From Dechloromonas sp. (GTDB lineage Bacteria; Pseudomonadota; Gammaproteobacteria; Burkholderiales; Rhodocyclaceae): a DNA stretch of 64,000 nt. The translations under genes were made by a program, and so were the position numbers. The DNA lies in contig JAABQV010000002.1 in the NCBI GenBank assembly GCA_011391255.1, forward strand, positions 1 to 64,000, in the 5' to 3' direction. How positions within the stretch are numbered: the stretch's first letter is position 1; each line of letters begins with the position of its first letter. The notes under the pieces are model-generated. The model was not told the DNA's origin. It saw nothing but the letters and a program-made list of their open reading frames with translations, and made no database searches. Below are positions 40,238 to 48,584 of the stretch, piece after piece.

Positions 40238-41476
40238 TCAATAAACCCGGTTATCTTCAATCACTATGCCATCTTTGGGCAAGCCCCCCGGTGCAGAAAA
40301 GACTATCTCACCGCGCAATTTGGTGACTTCGTGCAAACTGCTCAGCAGCGCCTTGTCGAGCGCCTCGGCGCCGGCTTCAATTTCGCAATGCAACACCATG
40401 CGATCCCGCCCGTCGTGATTATCAACGACCAGGCGCATGCGGTGGATTTCGGGGTGACGTTTAGCGAGCTCGGCAACCTGCTCGGGATGAACGCTCACGC
40501 CCTTGATCCTGGTCGTTTGATCGGCGCGCCCCATCCAGCCTTTAAGACGTATATTGCTGCGCCCGCAGGGTGAGCGGCCGGGCATGATCGCCGATAAGTC
40601 GCCGGTCGCGAAACGGATCAGCGGGTAATCCGGGTTGAAGCTGGTGACGACGATCTCACCAACTTCGCCGGGCTCCACCGGATCGCCGGTGCCTGGGCGA
40701 ACGATCTCGACCAGCACATCCTCCTCAACCACCAAGCCCTCTTCGGCTTCGGTTTCATAGGCAATTGCGCCGATATCGGCGGTGACATAACACTGACGGA
40801 CAATGATGCCGCGCTCCTTTAGCCACTCGCGCGTAGCAGCGGGCAGTGCCTCGCCGGAGACACAGGCTTTTTTGAGCGAACTGATATCGGCGCCCATCTC
40901 TTCGGCCTTCTCGACGATGCTGCGCAGAAACGACGGCGAGCCAACGTAGCCCTCAGGCTTTAGATCAGCCATCGCCTGCACCTGCTGCTCGGTTTGCCCG
41001 ACACCACCGGGAAAAACCGAACAACCCAATTTGCGCGCGCCACCTTCAAAAATAAAGGCGTCGGGAGTGAAGTGATATGAAAAACAGTTGTGGATCAAAT
41101 CGCCATTCCGAAAACCGGCGGCATAGAGCACGCGCGCCATCCGCCAGGGATCAATATCCTTGCCCTGCAATTCGTAGATCGGCCCCGGCAACGAAAAAAC
41201 CCGCTTGGCCTTATGTCGTGGCAGTGAATTCAGGCCACCGAAAGGCGGCGTTTTCTGCTCCTGTTCGATGAGGTCGCGCTTTCGCGTCAGCGGCAGGCGC
41301 GCCAGCGCCACGCGGGTAACACACTCAAAAGGGTTGAAACCGGCCAGTGCATGAAAATAGTAAGTGGTGGTTTCCTTGGCGTGCGCCACTTGACGCGCCA
41401 GCTTGTCCATCAGATTATCCTCGCGCTCTGCGGGATCACGGGTTTCCAGTGGATCGTAATAACTCATGACAACCAA
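40238..41476 (-). CDS. Phenylacetate-CoA ligase-like adenylate-forming enzyme (PaaK family)
   Basis: YVGSPSFLRSIVEKAEEMG, RFATGDLSAIMPGRSPCGRSNIRLKGWMGRADQTTRIKGVSVHPEQ. Confidence 0.88.
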   Translation of the reverse strand: MVVMSYYDPLETRDPAEREDNLMDKLARQVAHAKETTTYYFHALAGFNPFECVTRVALARLPLTRKRDLIEQEQKTPPFGGLNSLPRHKAKRVFSLPGPIYELQGKDIDPWRMARVLYAAGFRNGDLIHNCFSYHFTPDAFIFEGGARKLGCSVFPGGVGQTEQQVQAMADLKPEGYVGSPSFLRSIVEKAEEMGADISSLKKACVSGEALPAATREWLKERGIIVRQCYVTADIGAIAYETEAEEGLVVEEDVLVEIVRPGTGDPVEPGEVGEIVVTSFNPDYPLIRFATGDLSAIMPGRSPCGRSNIRLKGWMGRADQTTRIKGVSVHPEQVAELAKRHPEIHRMRLVVDNHDGRDRMVLHCEIEAGAEALDKALLSSLHEVTKLRGEIVFSAPGGLPKDGIVIEDNRVY

Positions 41477-41850
41477 CGCTTTCTTCTACGGTAGTGTTTT
41501 ATATCACTGAAGGATTAACGGCAGGCTGATGGCAACCCAAGAAAAATGCTCTGACATCTTCGTTCGTCCGCCAGGCTTCAGCTTCGCCTTTCATAACGAC
41601 CCGCACCGTTTCGACCAATTCATGAATAGTATGATTGAATAAAACGCGCGGGTTTGTTTAACGCATTGTGTCCATTGCAGCGCGCTGCGTAAACCTTGCA
41701 GTGCACCATCGCTGACACGATTTGATGTCACAAAGCCTGAGCGCCGCATCGTTCTATAATGCTTGCTTGACGGACATTCCGGAAAAGTTTTTCAGATCCC
41801 GGCGGCCTGTGCCACTTCGGCGACTAACTGTTACGGTCAACACCAAAAAA

Positions 41851-43200
41851 ATGGCTAAAAATCGTACCCTGCTGCTGTTCAATTTCGACTGGGATGCCGA
41901 GGGCTTTTCCCGCCACAATGGGCAGCACGATTTCGACAATGCCGGATTTGACCTCTTCAGTTTCCCGAGTAACGCCCACCTCCTGCACTTTCAGATGTCG
42001 CCGTTTGTTGAGCGACTGGCCAGGGTGGCGCTCAAAAAAGGGTGGCGGGCCGTCACCTCCTGCCACGAGCAATTTGGTGCCTTGGCTGCCGCGCTGCTCG
42101 CCGAACGCATGGGCTGGCCGGGCACCAAACCCGAAGCCGTGCTCGCCTGCCAGCACAAACTCTACGCCCGGCAGATTCTCGAGCAAGTTGCGCCCGAGGC
42201 CAATGTGGCGCACGGTCTGATCGATGCCCGATACGGTGCTCCGGTACCGGACGGCCTGCCCTACCCGCTTTTTGCCAAGCCGATCAAAGCCGCGTTCTCG
42301 GTACTCGCCAAGCACGTTGCCAATCACGACGAATTAACTGCCCACACGCGCTTTGGCTGGGGCGAACGCTGGGTTATCGAGCATCTGGTCGAGCCTTTCG
42401 AGCGCATCGCCCGCCAGCGCCTGCCATCAGCCAGCAGTGCCCACCGGCTGATGTGGGAAGCCCCGGTCAAGGCCGAACAATTTAATCTGGATGGCTACGT
42501 TTTCGAGGGCAAAGCGCACGCCATCGGTGTTGTTGATTCAATCATGTACCCCGGCACTCAAGCCTTCATGCGCTTCGACTACCCAAGTCTGTTGCCCGAT
42601 CCGATCCAGGCTCGCGCCCTCGATATTGCCGCTCGCTTCCTGAAAGCGGTTGGCTTTGATCACGGCCTGTTCAATATGGAATTTTTTTACGATGCGGCGA
42701 GCGGCCGGCTGACTGTCATCGAATTCAACCCACGCCTCGCTTCGCAGCTGGCTGATCTTTATCGCCGCGTCGAAGGCCTTGATCTCTACGCCATGGCGCT
42801 GAATCTGGCCTATGGCCAAGACCCTAGAACTGCGCCGCGTCTTGCCCCCAGCGCCGGTGCCGCGTCGAGTTTCGTTTTCAGGCATTTTGACCCGTTGACC
42901 GCAGCCAAGATGCCGACGCCAGCCCAACTCAGCGACTTCCAGAAACACTTTCCAGACAATCTGCTGCTGCGCTTCCCGAAAGACATCAAATCGCTGGCGC
43001 GCGACTACAAATGGCTGGGCAGCCACCGTTACGGCGTCATGCACCTCGGCGGGCGCGACGCCACTGACCTCGAGCAACGCTGTCGCGCCGCCAGCGCCCA
43101 ACTCGGCTGGCCGGCGCCCTATGCGGAACAAAGCGTTACAAACTGCCACCAAGCGCCATGCTATTTTGCCCGGCAATCCACCGCCGGAGTCGCCCCATGA
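41851..43200 (+). CDS. ATP-grasp domain protein
   Basis: MAKNRTLLLFNFDWDAEGFSRHNG; PLFAKPIKAAFSVLAKHVANHDEL; GLFNMEFFYDAASGRLTVIEFNPRLASQ. Confidence 0.8.
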   Translation: MAKNRTLLLFNFDWDAEGFSRHNGQHDFDNAGFDLFSFPSNAHLLHFQMSPFVERLARVALKKGWRAVTSCHEQFGALAAALLAERMGWPGTKPEAVLACQHKLYARQILEQVAPEANVAHGLIDARYGAPVPDGLPYPLFAKPIKAAFSVLAKHVANHDELTAHTRFGWGERWVIEHLVEPFERIARQRLPSASSAHRLMWEAPVKAEQFNLDGYVFEGKAHAIGVVDSIMYPGTQAFMRFDYPSLLPDPIQARALDIAARFLKAVGFDHGLFNMEFFYDAASGRLTVIEFNPRLASQLADLYRRVEGLDLYAMALNLAYGQDPRTAPRLAPSAGAASSFVFRHFDPLTAAKMPTPAQLSDFQKHFPDNLLLRFPKDIKSLARDYKWLGSHRYGVMHLGGRDATDLEQRCRAASAQLGWPAPYAEQSVTNCHQAPCYFARQSTAGVAP

Positions 43201-43775
43201 AATCCCTGTTCGCTGCCATTATTCTTGTCTTGACTCTCAATGGCTGCGCGATGATCGCCCAGAATCCCGGCCAGAAATACAGCCCGGTCAACGCCACTGC
43301 CGAAGATGGCGCCCCGCACCTGATGCTCAAGGGGCACGATGTCGTTGCCTACTTCACGAAAAACACCCAGCTGATTGGCAAACCCGAATTCAGCAGCCGC
43401 TATCAGGATGTCGATTTCCGCTTTGCCAGCGCCGAACACAAAGCCCTATTCGATCAAGCGCCTGAAAAATACCTGCCGCAATTCGGCGGTTATTGCGCCA
43501 ACGGTATCGCCTACGGCATCCCCTGGGGTGGCGATGCCGATACCTGGCTGATGATTGATGGCAATCTCTACATTTTTGGCGGGCAAGGCTCCAAAGACGC
43601 CTTTGAGCTCGACCCCGCCGGCAATCTCGCCCTGGCCAATAAATACTGGACTGAAGAAATCGCCGGCAGCAACAGTTTCATTCAGCGCAGCAAGCGTCTG
43701 ATCTTCCGCGTTCCGCATTACAAGAGTGGCGATGATTTGAGCAAAGAAATCGCCGCCAAAAAGGCCAAAGGCTGA
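43197..43775 (+). CDS. YHS-domain lipoprotein
   Basis: LTLNGCAM lipobox; KGHDVVAYFTKNTQLIGKPEFSSRYQDVDFRFASAEHKALFDQAPEKYLPQFGGYCANGIA. Confidence 0.9.
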   Translation: MKSLFAAIILVLTLNGCAMIAQNPGQKYSPVNATAEDGAPHLMLKGHDVVAYFTKNTQLIGKPEFSSRYQDVDFRFASAEHKALFDQAPEKYLPQFGGYCANGIAYGIPWGGDADTWLMIDGNLYIFGGQGSKDAFELDPAGNLALANKYWTEEIAGSNSFIQRSKRLIFRVPHYKSGDDLSKEIAAKKAKG

Positions 43776-44113
43776 ACACCCCAGCGATCTCCTGCGAGAC
43801 CTGTGCCGCCAGCTGTTGTCAGCTTGAGGTGCTACTTATGGGCGATGACGAGGTGCCGCGTTATCTAACGCGCGAAGACGCCTGGGGCGGTACGGTAATG
43901 CGCCGCCTGGACGACGGCTGGTGCGCCGCCCTCGACCGAGAAACCCGTTTATGCACCATCTACCAGCGCCGCCCCGGCGTCTGTCGTGACTACGAAATGG
44001 GTATCGGCGATTGCCTGATTGAGTTCGTGCGTTTGTTACCAATGAAGGACAGCCTAAGCCAAAGTGCCATTTTGCTTAGTGGTTTGGTTTCACCAAAAAA
44101 AGCCAACGACTGA
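43772..44113 (+). CDS. YkgJ-family cysteine cluster protein; possible CTG start at 43772
   Basis: Frame upstream of the GTG at 43829 encodes LNTPAISCETCAASCCQLEVLLMGDDEVPRY, restoring the conserved CxxCxxxCC motif. Confidence 0.7.
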   Translation: MNTPAISCETCAASCCQLEVLLMGDDEVPRYLTREDAWGGTVMRRLDDGWCAALDRETRLCTIYQRRPGVCRDYEMGIGDCLIEFVRLLPMKDSLSQSAILLSGLVSPKKAND

Positions 44114-44158
44114 AAGGCGGAGCTTTTTTGGGGAGGGGCAAAACAAGGAAGAGCGATT

Positions 44159-44212
44159 AAACCGTGGGTGTCCCCTGTTTTTCTTTGGAACAAATAGGGG
44201 ACGCCACGGTTT
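44159..44212. repeat. Palindromic repeat AAACCGTGG..GTCCCC / GGGGAC..CCACGGTTT (copy 1)
   Basis: Arms AAACCGTGGGTGTCCCCTGTTT and AAATAGGGGACGCCACGGTTT flank the 3' side of the HigBA-type module. Confidence 0.8.
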
Positions 44213-44216
44213 CTGA

Positions 44217-44495
44217 TCAAGCCGCCGCCTTGACCGCATCCGGGTTCTGCGACGCAATGCGCAGCAAGGTTTTTGCTGCACCTGAAGGCTCTCGCCGCCC
44301 CTGCTCCCAGTCCTGCAAAGTGCGTACTGAAACACCGAGCAAGTGGGCGAACTCGCTTTGCGACATGCCAACACGGTTGCGCGCTTCTGTTGCAGCAGAT
44401 ACTTCGACAGTCGTTATCCGCACCGCCTTACTTGTTTTCATCTGGCGAACAGAAGCCAGTAGATCGTTTTGAAATTCTTCCAGCTCTTTATCCAC
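44217..44495 (-). CDS. HTH antitoxin (HigA/XRE type)
   Basis: EARNRVGMSQSEFAHLLGVSVRTLQDWEQGRREPSGAAKTLLRIA. Confidence 0.88.
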   Translation of the reverse strand: MDKELEEFQNDLLASVRQMKTSKAVRITTVEVSAATEARNRVGMSQSEFAHLLGVSVRTLQDWEQGRREPSGAAKTLLRIASQNPDAVKAAA

Positions 44496-44799
44496 GCACC
44501 ACCTCCGCTTTCAGTTTTGCCAGAAACTCGGCTGGCAGGTTATCGAACTTGGCTTTTGCGTAGGCAATCAGCAACCAGATTCGTCCATCCAGCACGTTGA
44601 AATAAATCACCCGAGCACCGCCACGCTTTCCCATACCAGAACGACTCCATCTGACTTTCCGGCAACCGCCCGATCCGGGAATTACATCACCCGCCAACGG
44701 ATTAGCAGCAATCCACTGGATAAATTCGAGACGTTCGCTTTCTGACCAGATGGATGTAGCGTAACGCTGGAATATCTCAGTTTCGGCAACGGTGTGCAT
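44488..44799 (-). CDS. RelE/HigB-type toxin
   Basis: FIQWIAANPLAGDVIPGSGGCRKVRWSRSGMGKRGGARVIYFNVLDGRIWLLIAYAKAKFDNL; ATG at 44799. Confidence 0.88.
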   Translation of the reverse strand: MHTVAETEIFQRYATSIWSESERLEFIQWIAANPLAGDVIPGSGGCRKVRWSRSGMGKRGGARVIYFNVLDGRIWLLIAYAKAKFDNLPAEFLAKLKAEVVRG

Positions 44800-44809
44800 G
44801 AGCAAATAA

Positions 44810-44824
44810 TACGGCAATGCCGTA
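44810..44824. promoter_or_regulatory. Putative antitoxin operator palindrome
   Basis: TACGGCA-A-TGCCGTA perfect inverted repeat about 10 bp upstream of the toxin start. Confidence 0.6.
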
Positions 44825-44864
44825 CATTGTCAATCGACAAATAGCGAAGTGAAAAGCGAGCGGT

Positions 44865-44883
44865 AAATAGGGGACCACGGTTT
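44865..44883. repeat. Half-copy of the CCGTGG/GGGGAC palindromic repeat (copy 2)
   Basis: AAATAGGGGACCACGGTTT. Confidence 0.7.
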
Positions 44884-44905
44884 CAAGGTCGCCAGAGAAA
44901 GAGGA

Positions 44906-45121
44906 TTAGCCAGCGGCCTTTTCGAGCAGAGCAAGGCCGGTTTCGGTTTGAGCAGCACCACGAGCGGCACGAATCTGGAAACGGGTTTCTGCGTCGAACT
45001 CAGTGAGCATCAGGGTCGTCATTTCATCAATAAGACGATTTAGCGGCGTACCACGGCTTTTGGCAAGCGCCTTGAGACGGCGATGCTTTTCATCTGGTAA
45101 ACGAACGGTCAAGGCGGTCAT
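44906..45121 (-). CDS. Ribbon-helix-helix-type antitoxin
   Basis: MTALTVRLPDEKHRRLKALAKSRGTPLNRLIDEMTTLML; directly follows the PIN toxin. Confidence 0.75.
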   Translation of the reverse strand: MTALTVRLPDEKHRRLKALAKSRGTPLNRLIDEMTTLMLTEFDAETRFQIRAARGAAQTETGLALLEKAAG

Positions 45122-45123
45122 GG

Positions 45124-45540
45124 TCAAAGCTCCTTCAAAAAATCTTCTGGCGAAACAACTCTCAGTTGCGGAAAGCGTAGTTCCATCCGCTGCAGGTCGC
45201 GCAGATTTCGCGTGACAATGAATTCAGCACCCCCGGCAATTGCCAGTTCGACCAAATGATTGCCGCCTTCGTCGGGCAAATTGGGTCGCCATGCGTAATA
45301 GACTCTCACCCACTCGGCTTTGGACAAGAAAACATCAAGCAAGGTTTGCTGCTCTTGTTCACTAAGCAGCGACTTGATCAACAAGGCATCGCGCCCGAGC
45401 ACATCTTCGTATTCAGCAAGTAATGCCGCGCCCATCAACGGTGTGAATTGCCCACGCAAACAGGCCGCTATCGTCTGATTTGCCGCGCCTTTGCCAAGGC
45501 AGGCACCGAGAAATATATTGGTATCAATCACTGCTCTCAT
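45124..45540 (-). CDS. PIN-domain toxin (COG1569-like)
   Basis: MRAVIDTNIFLGACLG...EGGNHLVELAIAGGAEFIVTRNLRDLQ; start set at ATG 45540. Confidence 0.85.
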   Translation of the reverse strand: MRAVIDTNIFLGACLGKGAANQTIAACLRGQFTPLMGAALLAEYEDVLGRDALLIKSLLSEQEQQTLLDVFLSKAEWVRVYYAWRPNLPDEGGNHLVELAIAGGAEFIVTRNLRDLQRMELRFPQLRVVSPEDFLKEL

Positions 45541-45597
45541 AGTTTTTATGGTGTCAAAAACGCCACCTAAAACAAAGGCCATCAAGCACTGAATAAT

Positions 45598-45951
45598 AGG
45601 GGGCGGCCTCAAATATGAAGTGCAACACGCACTGGGAAGTAAAGTGTTGCGATGGAAACGACCTACAAAAATTTGAGTTGTGAAGAACGAACGATGATCC
45701 AACTGAGTCTTGAGCAGGAAATGCTGCGATCTGAGCTCCTGCCTTACGTAGCAAGCGTCAAGATTGAGATCAAACCCGAAGGGTTGCCAGACATTCGTGA
45801 CGCTGATGACATTATTTCTTTGGCACTCGCTGCAGTTGGCCGTGCCGATGCACTGGTCAGGGGCGACGGTGACATTCTGGCAGTTAAAACGCAGTTTCAC
45901 ATTCCCACCCCAACCATCGTCAAGTTGCCTAACTGGCTTCAGGCGTACTGA
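45598..45951 (+). pseudogene. IS30-family transposase N-terminal remnant joined in frame to a PIN-domain C-terminal remnant
   Basis: METTYKNLSCEERTMIQLSLEQ (IS30-type N-term) followed by PDIRDADDIISLALAAVGRADALVRGDGDILAV (PIN C-term). Confidence 0.65.
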
Positions 45952-46057
45952 CGTACATCAGCCCGAAAAATATTTCTCATACACCCGGGCAAAAAGTTGG
46001 CATCATAGACACCCCATGCGCTGCAAGCCTTTTAGCGCCCAAATTCAAGGAAGCCTT

Positions 46058-46237
46058 GTGGCCAAACCCAATTACCAGTTTGAAAAGCGTCAGCGCGATC
46101 TCGCCAAGAAAAGCAAGCAGGAAGAAAAACGCCAGCAGAAGCTCGCCAACAAGGCCGCCACCGATGCCGACGGCAACCCGCTGAGCGAAGATACGGCTAG
46201 CCAGACGGGCATCACCGAAGCCATCAGCAACCCATAA
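46058..46237 (+). CDS. Small Lys/Gln-rich conserved protein
   Basis: GTG start: MAKPNYQFEKRQRDLAKKSKQEEKRQQKLANK... Confidence 0.7.
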   Translation: MAKPNYQFEKRQRDLAKKSKQEEKRQQKLANKAATDADGNPLSEDTASQTGITEAISNP

Positions 46238-46242
46238 GGCCG

Positions 46243-46503
46243 ATGCGTTCGACTCGCGCCAGCGCCGCTGTTGCCCGCCTGAATACACGCTGCCCGGAGG
46301 CGCATTACACGCTGGCGCTGACCGGCAACGGCTTGTTCAAGTTGCGCGAACGTAGTGCGGGCGCTGAAAAAGAAGTCTCTGAAGCACTGCCACTCGAGGA
46401 ATTCGTCAGCTTCGTTAACGCCCTTGGCCCGCAAGTCGTCCGCCGCGTAACCAAAAATGACGCCGCCTTTGCCGCCCAGCTGATCAAAAAACCCAAGCCT
46501 TAA
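46243..46503 (+). CDS. Small hypothetical protein
   Basis: 86 aa, follows previous gene by 5 nt. Confidence 0.6.
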   Translation: MRSTRASAAVARLNTRCPEAHYTLALTGNGLFKLRERSAGAEKEVSEALPLEEFVSFVNALGPQVVRRVTKNDAAFAAQLIKKPKP

Positions 46504-46581
46504 CCCCTGCCAGTTCTGGCGCTTCGCGCCTATACTTGAAAAATATTGCGCAACCGGCGCAACACTCAAAGGAGATACATC

Positions 46582-46707
46582 ATGGGCAAGGAACAACAGA
46601 GCAAGAAAGAAACCAAGAAACAACCGCTTTTGTCACCAAAAGAGAAAAAAGCGGCTAAAGATGCGAAGAAAACTGCCAAAACTTCGACGCCTTTAGGCTC
46701 CAAGTAA
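46582..46707 (+). CDS. 41-aa Lys-rich small protein
   Basis: AAAGGAGA RBS then MGKEQQSKKETKKQPLLSPKEKKAAKDAKKTAKTSTPLGSK; below the ORF track length cut. Confidence 0.65.
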   Translation: MGKEQQSKKETKKQPLLSPKEKKAAKDAKKTAKTSTPLGSK

Positions 46708-46724
46708 GGCCCTGTCAGCCGAAA

Positions 46725-46745
46725 CGCTCCCGCCAAACGGGAGCG
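46725..46745 (+). terminator. Terminator-like hairpin
   Basis: CGCTCCCG-CCAAA-CGGGAGCG just after the 41-aa gene; weak T-tract. Confidence 0.5.
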
Positions 46746-46758
46746 AACTTAGCAGGAA

Positions 46759-46890
46759 TCAGCGCATCATCGCGCGGCGCGCAAGGCAACTCGCCAGATC
46801 GACAATCATCACCAGCGACAACATCGCCAGCAGGATGGTGGCTGCATTCGGCATGTGGAACAGCCGCATGTGAAACGCAAAATTTCAAAC
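46759..46890 (-). pseudogene. C-terminal remnant of an inner-membrane ABC permease (PhnE-like)
   Basis: Minus-strand frame FAFHMRLFHMPNAATILLAMLSLVMIVDLASCLARRAMMR*, no upstream body. Confidence 0.35.
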
Positions 46891-46915
46891 CGTCGTCACC
46901 TCAGGATTGTTCCCT

Positions 46916-47875
46916 ATGGCAGCTAAGCGCCAACCTCGTCTGATCAATCGCAAAGCTGCCGAGGCTGCTGGGCAGCGCGACGAATTGGCCGCCGGGCTGC
47001 TGGCGCCAGCCGCGCATATTTCCCCCAAGTTCCTCTACGACTCGCTGGGTTCGCGACTATTTTCAGCAATCACCGAAGTCGAGGAGTACTACCCGACACG
47101 CACCGAAGCTGGAATTTTCATTAGCCACGCCGACCAGATCGCAGCCAGTATCGGCCCCGGCTGCACTTTGGTCGATCTCGGTGCCGGCGACTGCGCCAAA
47201 GCCCGCAAGCTGTTCCCGACTCTCAAGCCGGCGCGCTATGTGGCGGTCGACATTTCCGTCGATTTTCTCGCTGAGTCGCTCGATTACCTGCAATTTCGCC
47301 ACCCGGAGATGGACATCACCGGCCTCGGTTGCGATTTTTCCAGCCAGCTCGACTTGCCCGATGAAATTGGCGAAAGTCCGCGTGTGCTGTTTTACCCCGG
47401 CTCCAGCATTGGCAACTTCACCCCCGATCAGGCGCTGGATTTTTTGCGTCAGGCGCGCGCTGCCAGCCAGGGCGGCGGTCTGCTGATCGGCATTGATCTG
47501 GTCAAATCGCAAACCATCCTCGACGCCGCATACGATGACGCGCTGGGTATCACCGCGGCCTTCAATCTCAACCTGCTGAATGCGGTCAACCGGCAATTAG
47601 GCGCCAATTTTGAAGTTAGCAATTTCCGCCACATTGCCTTTTTCAATGCCGAACAAAGCCGGATTGAAATGCACCTCGAAGCCCGCCACACCAACACCGT
47701 GACCTGGCAGGGCGGCGAGCGCTGTTTTGTTGCTGGCGAGCGCATCCACACAGAAAATTCGTACAAATACACGGTTGACCGTGCGAATTCATTGCTCAAC
47801 GCCGCCGGCTTTCGCTTTACCCGCTGCTGGACGGATGAAAAAGGCTGGTTTGCGCTGTTTTGGGCAACGGACTAA
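46916..47875 (+). CDS. egtD: L-histidine N-alpha-methyltransferase
   Basis: SPKFLYDSLGSRLFSAITEVEEYYPTRTEAGI; LVDLGAGDCAKARKL; FYPGSSIGNF. Confidence 0.93.
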   Translation: MAAKRQPRLINRKAAEAAGQRDELAAGLLAPAAHISPKFLYDSLGSRLFSAITEVEEYYPTRTEAGIFISHADQIAASIGPGCTLVDLGAGDCAKARKLFPTLKPARYVAVDISVDFLAESLDYLQFRHPEMDITGLGCDFSSQLDLPDEIGESPRVLFYPGSSIGNFTPDQALDFLRQARAASQGGGLLIGIDLVKSQTILDAAYDDALGITAAFNLNLLNAVNRQLGANFEVSNFRHIAFFNAEQSRIEMHLEARHTNTVTWQGGERCFVAGERIHTENSYKYTVDRANSLLNAAGFRFTRCWTDEKGWFALFWATD

Positions 47876-47888
47876 AGCGTAACGAATC

Positions 47889-48584
47889 GTGCCTAAAACC
47901 GTCCTTTTCCTTGCCATACTTGTCGCCGCCGCCACTGGCTGGTGGTTGCTGGATCTCGGCCAGATCGGTTGGCTAGCCGGTATTCAGCAAATGCAGTTGC
48001 AATTTTCCGAGATTTTCCAGCAGCACCCGATATCCGTTGTTTGCGCATTTTTCGGCATTTTTACACTCAGCGCGGCGTTAGCCATTCCGGGTGCTTCAAT
48101 TCTGATGCTGATCGCTGGCGCCAGTTTTGGCTTGTTTTGGGGCACCGCCCTGTCGCTCTTTGCATCAACCACCGGCGCGACGCTGAGCATGCTGGCCGCC
48201 CGCCATTTTTTACGCCCGCAAGTTGAGCGCAGCGTCGGCCATCGGCTGAGCGGCATCAATGCTGGCCTCGCCCGCGACGGCGCACTCTACCTTTTCAGTC
48301 TGCGTATGGCACCACTGATTCCATTCATCATCCTCAACCCGGCACTCGGCCTGACGCAATTGAAAACCTGGACATTTTTCTGGGTAAGCGCCATCGGCAT
48401 GCTGGCTGGCACTGCGGTTTACGTGAATGCCGGGCGTGAGTTGGCAATGCTCACCAGCCCGGCGGATATTCTCTCGCCCAGCCTGATCGCTGCGCTGGCA
48501 ATGATCGGGCTGCTGCCGCTGCTGGCGAGCAAACTGACTCGAAGCCTGCGGCCGGCAATGGCAACTAAAGCGAACAACTCCTGA
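47889..48584 (+). CDS. TVP38/TMEM64 (VTT/DedA-like) membrane protein
   Basis: AIPGASILMLIAGASFGLFWGTALSLFASTTGATLSMLAARHFLR; GTG start. Confidence 0.88.
   Translation: MPKTVLFLAILVAAATGWWLLDLGQIGWLAGIQQMQLQFSEIFQQHPISVVCAFFGIFTLSAALAIPGASILMLIAGASFGLFWGTALSLFASTTGATLSMLAARHFLRPQVERSVGHRLSGINAGLARDGALYLFSLRMAPLIPFIILNPALGLTQLKTWTFFWVSAIGMLAGTAVYVNAGRELAMLTSPADILSPSLIAALAMIGLLPLLASKLTRSLRPAMATKANNS

Noticed and set aside
41480-41720. Minus-strand fragment ...NHTIHELVETVRVVMKGEAEAWRTNEDVRAFFLGCHQPAVNP in the gap upstream of the ATP-grasp gene
   Set aside because: Protein-like but no clear start or recognised family; too short to call
45541-45900. N-terminal extension of the PIN-toxin ORF to 45900
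   Set aside because: The extension is antisense to the IS30/PIN remnant; the PIN domain starts at MRAVIDTN (45540)
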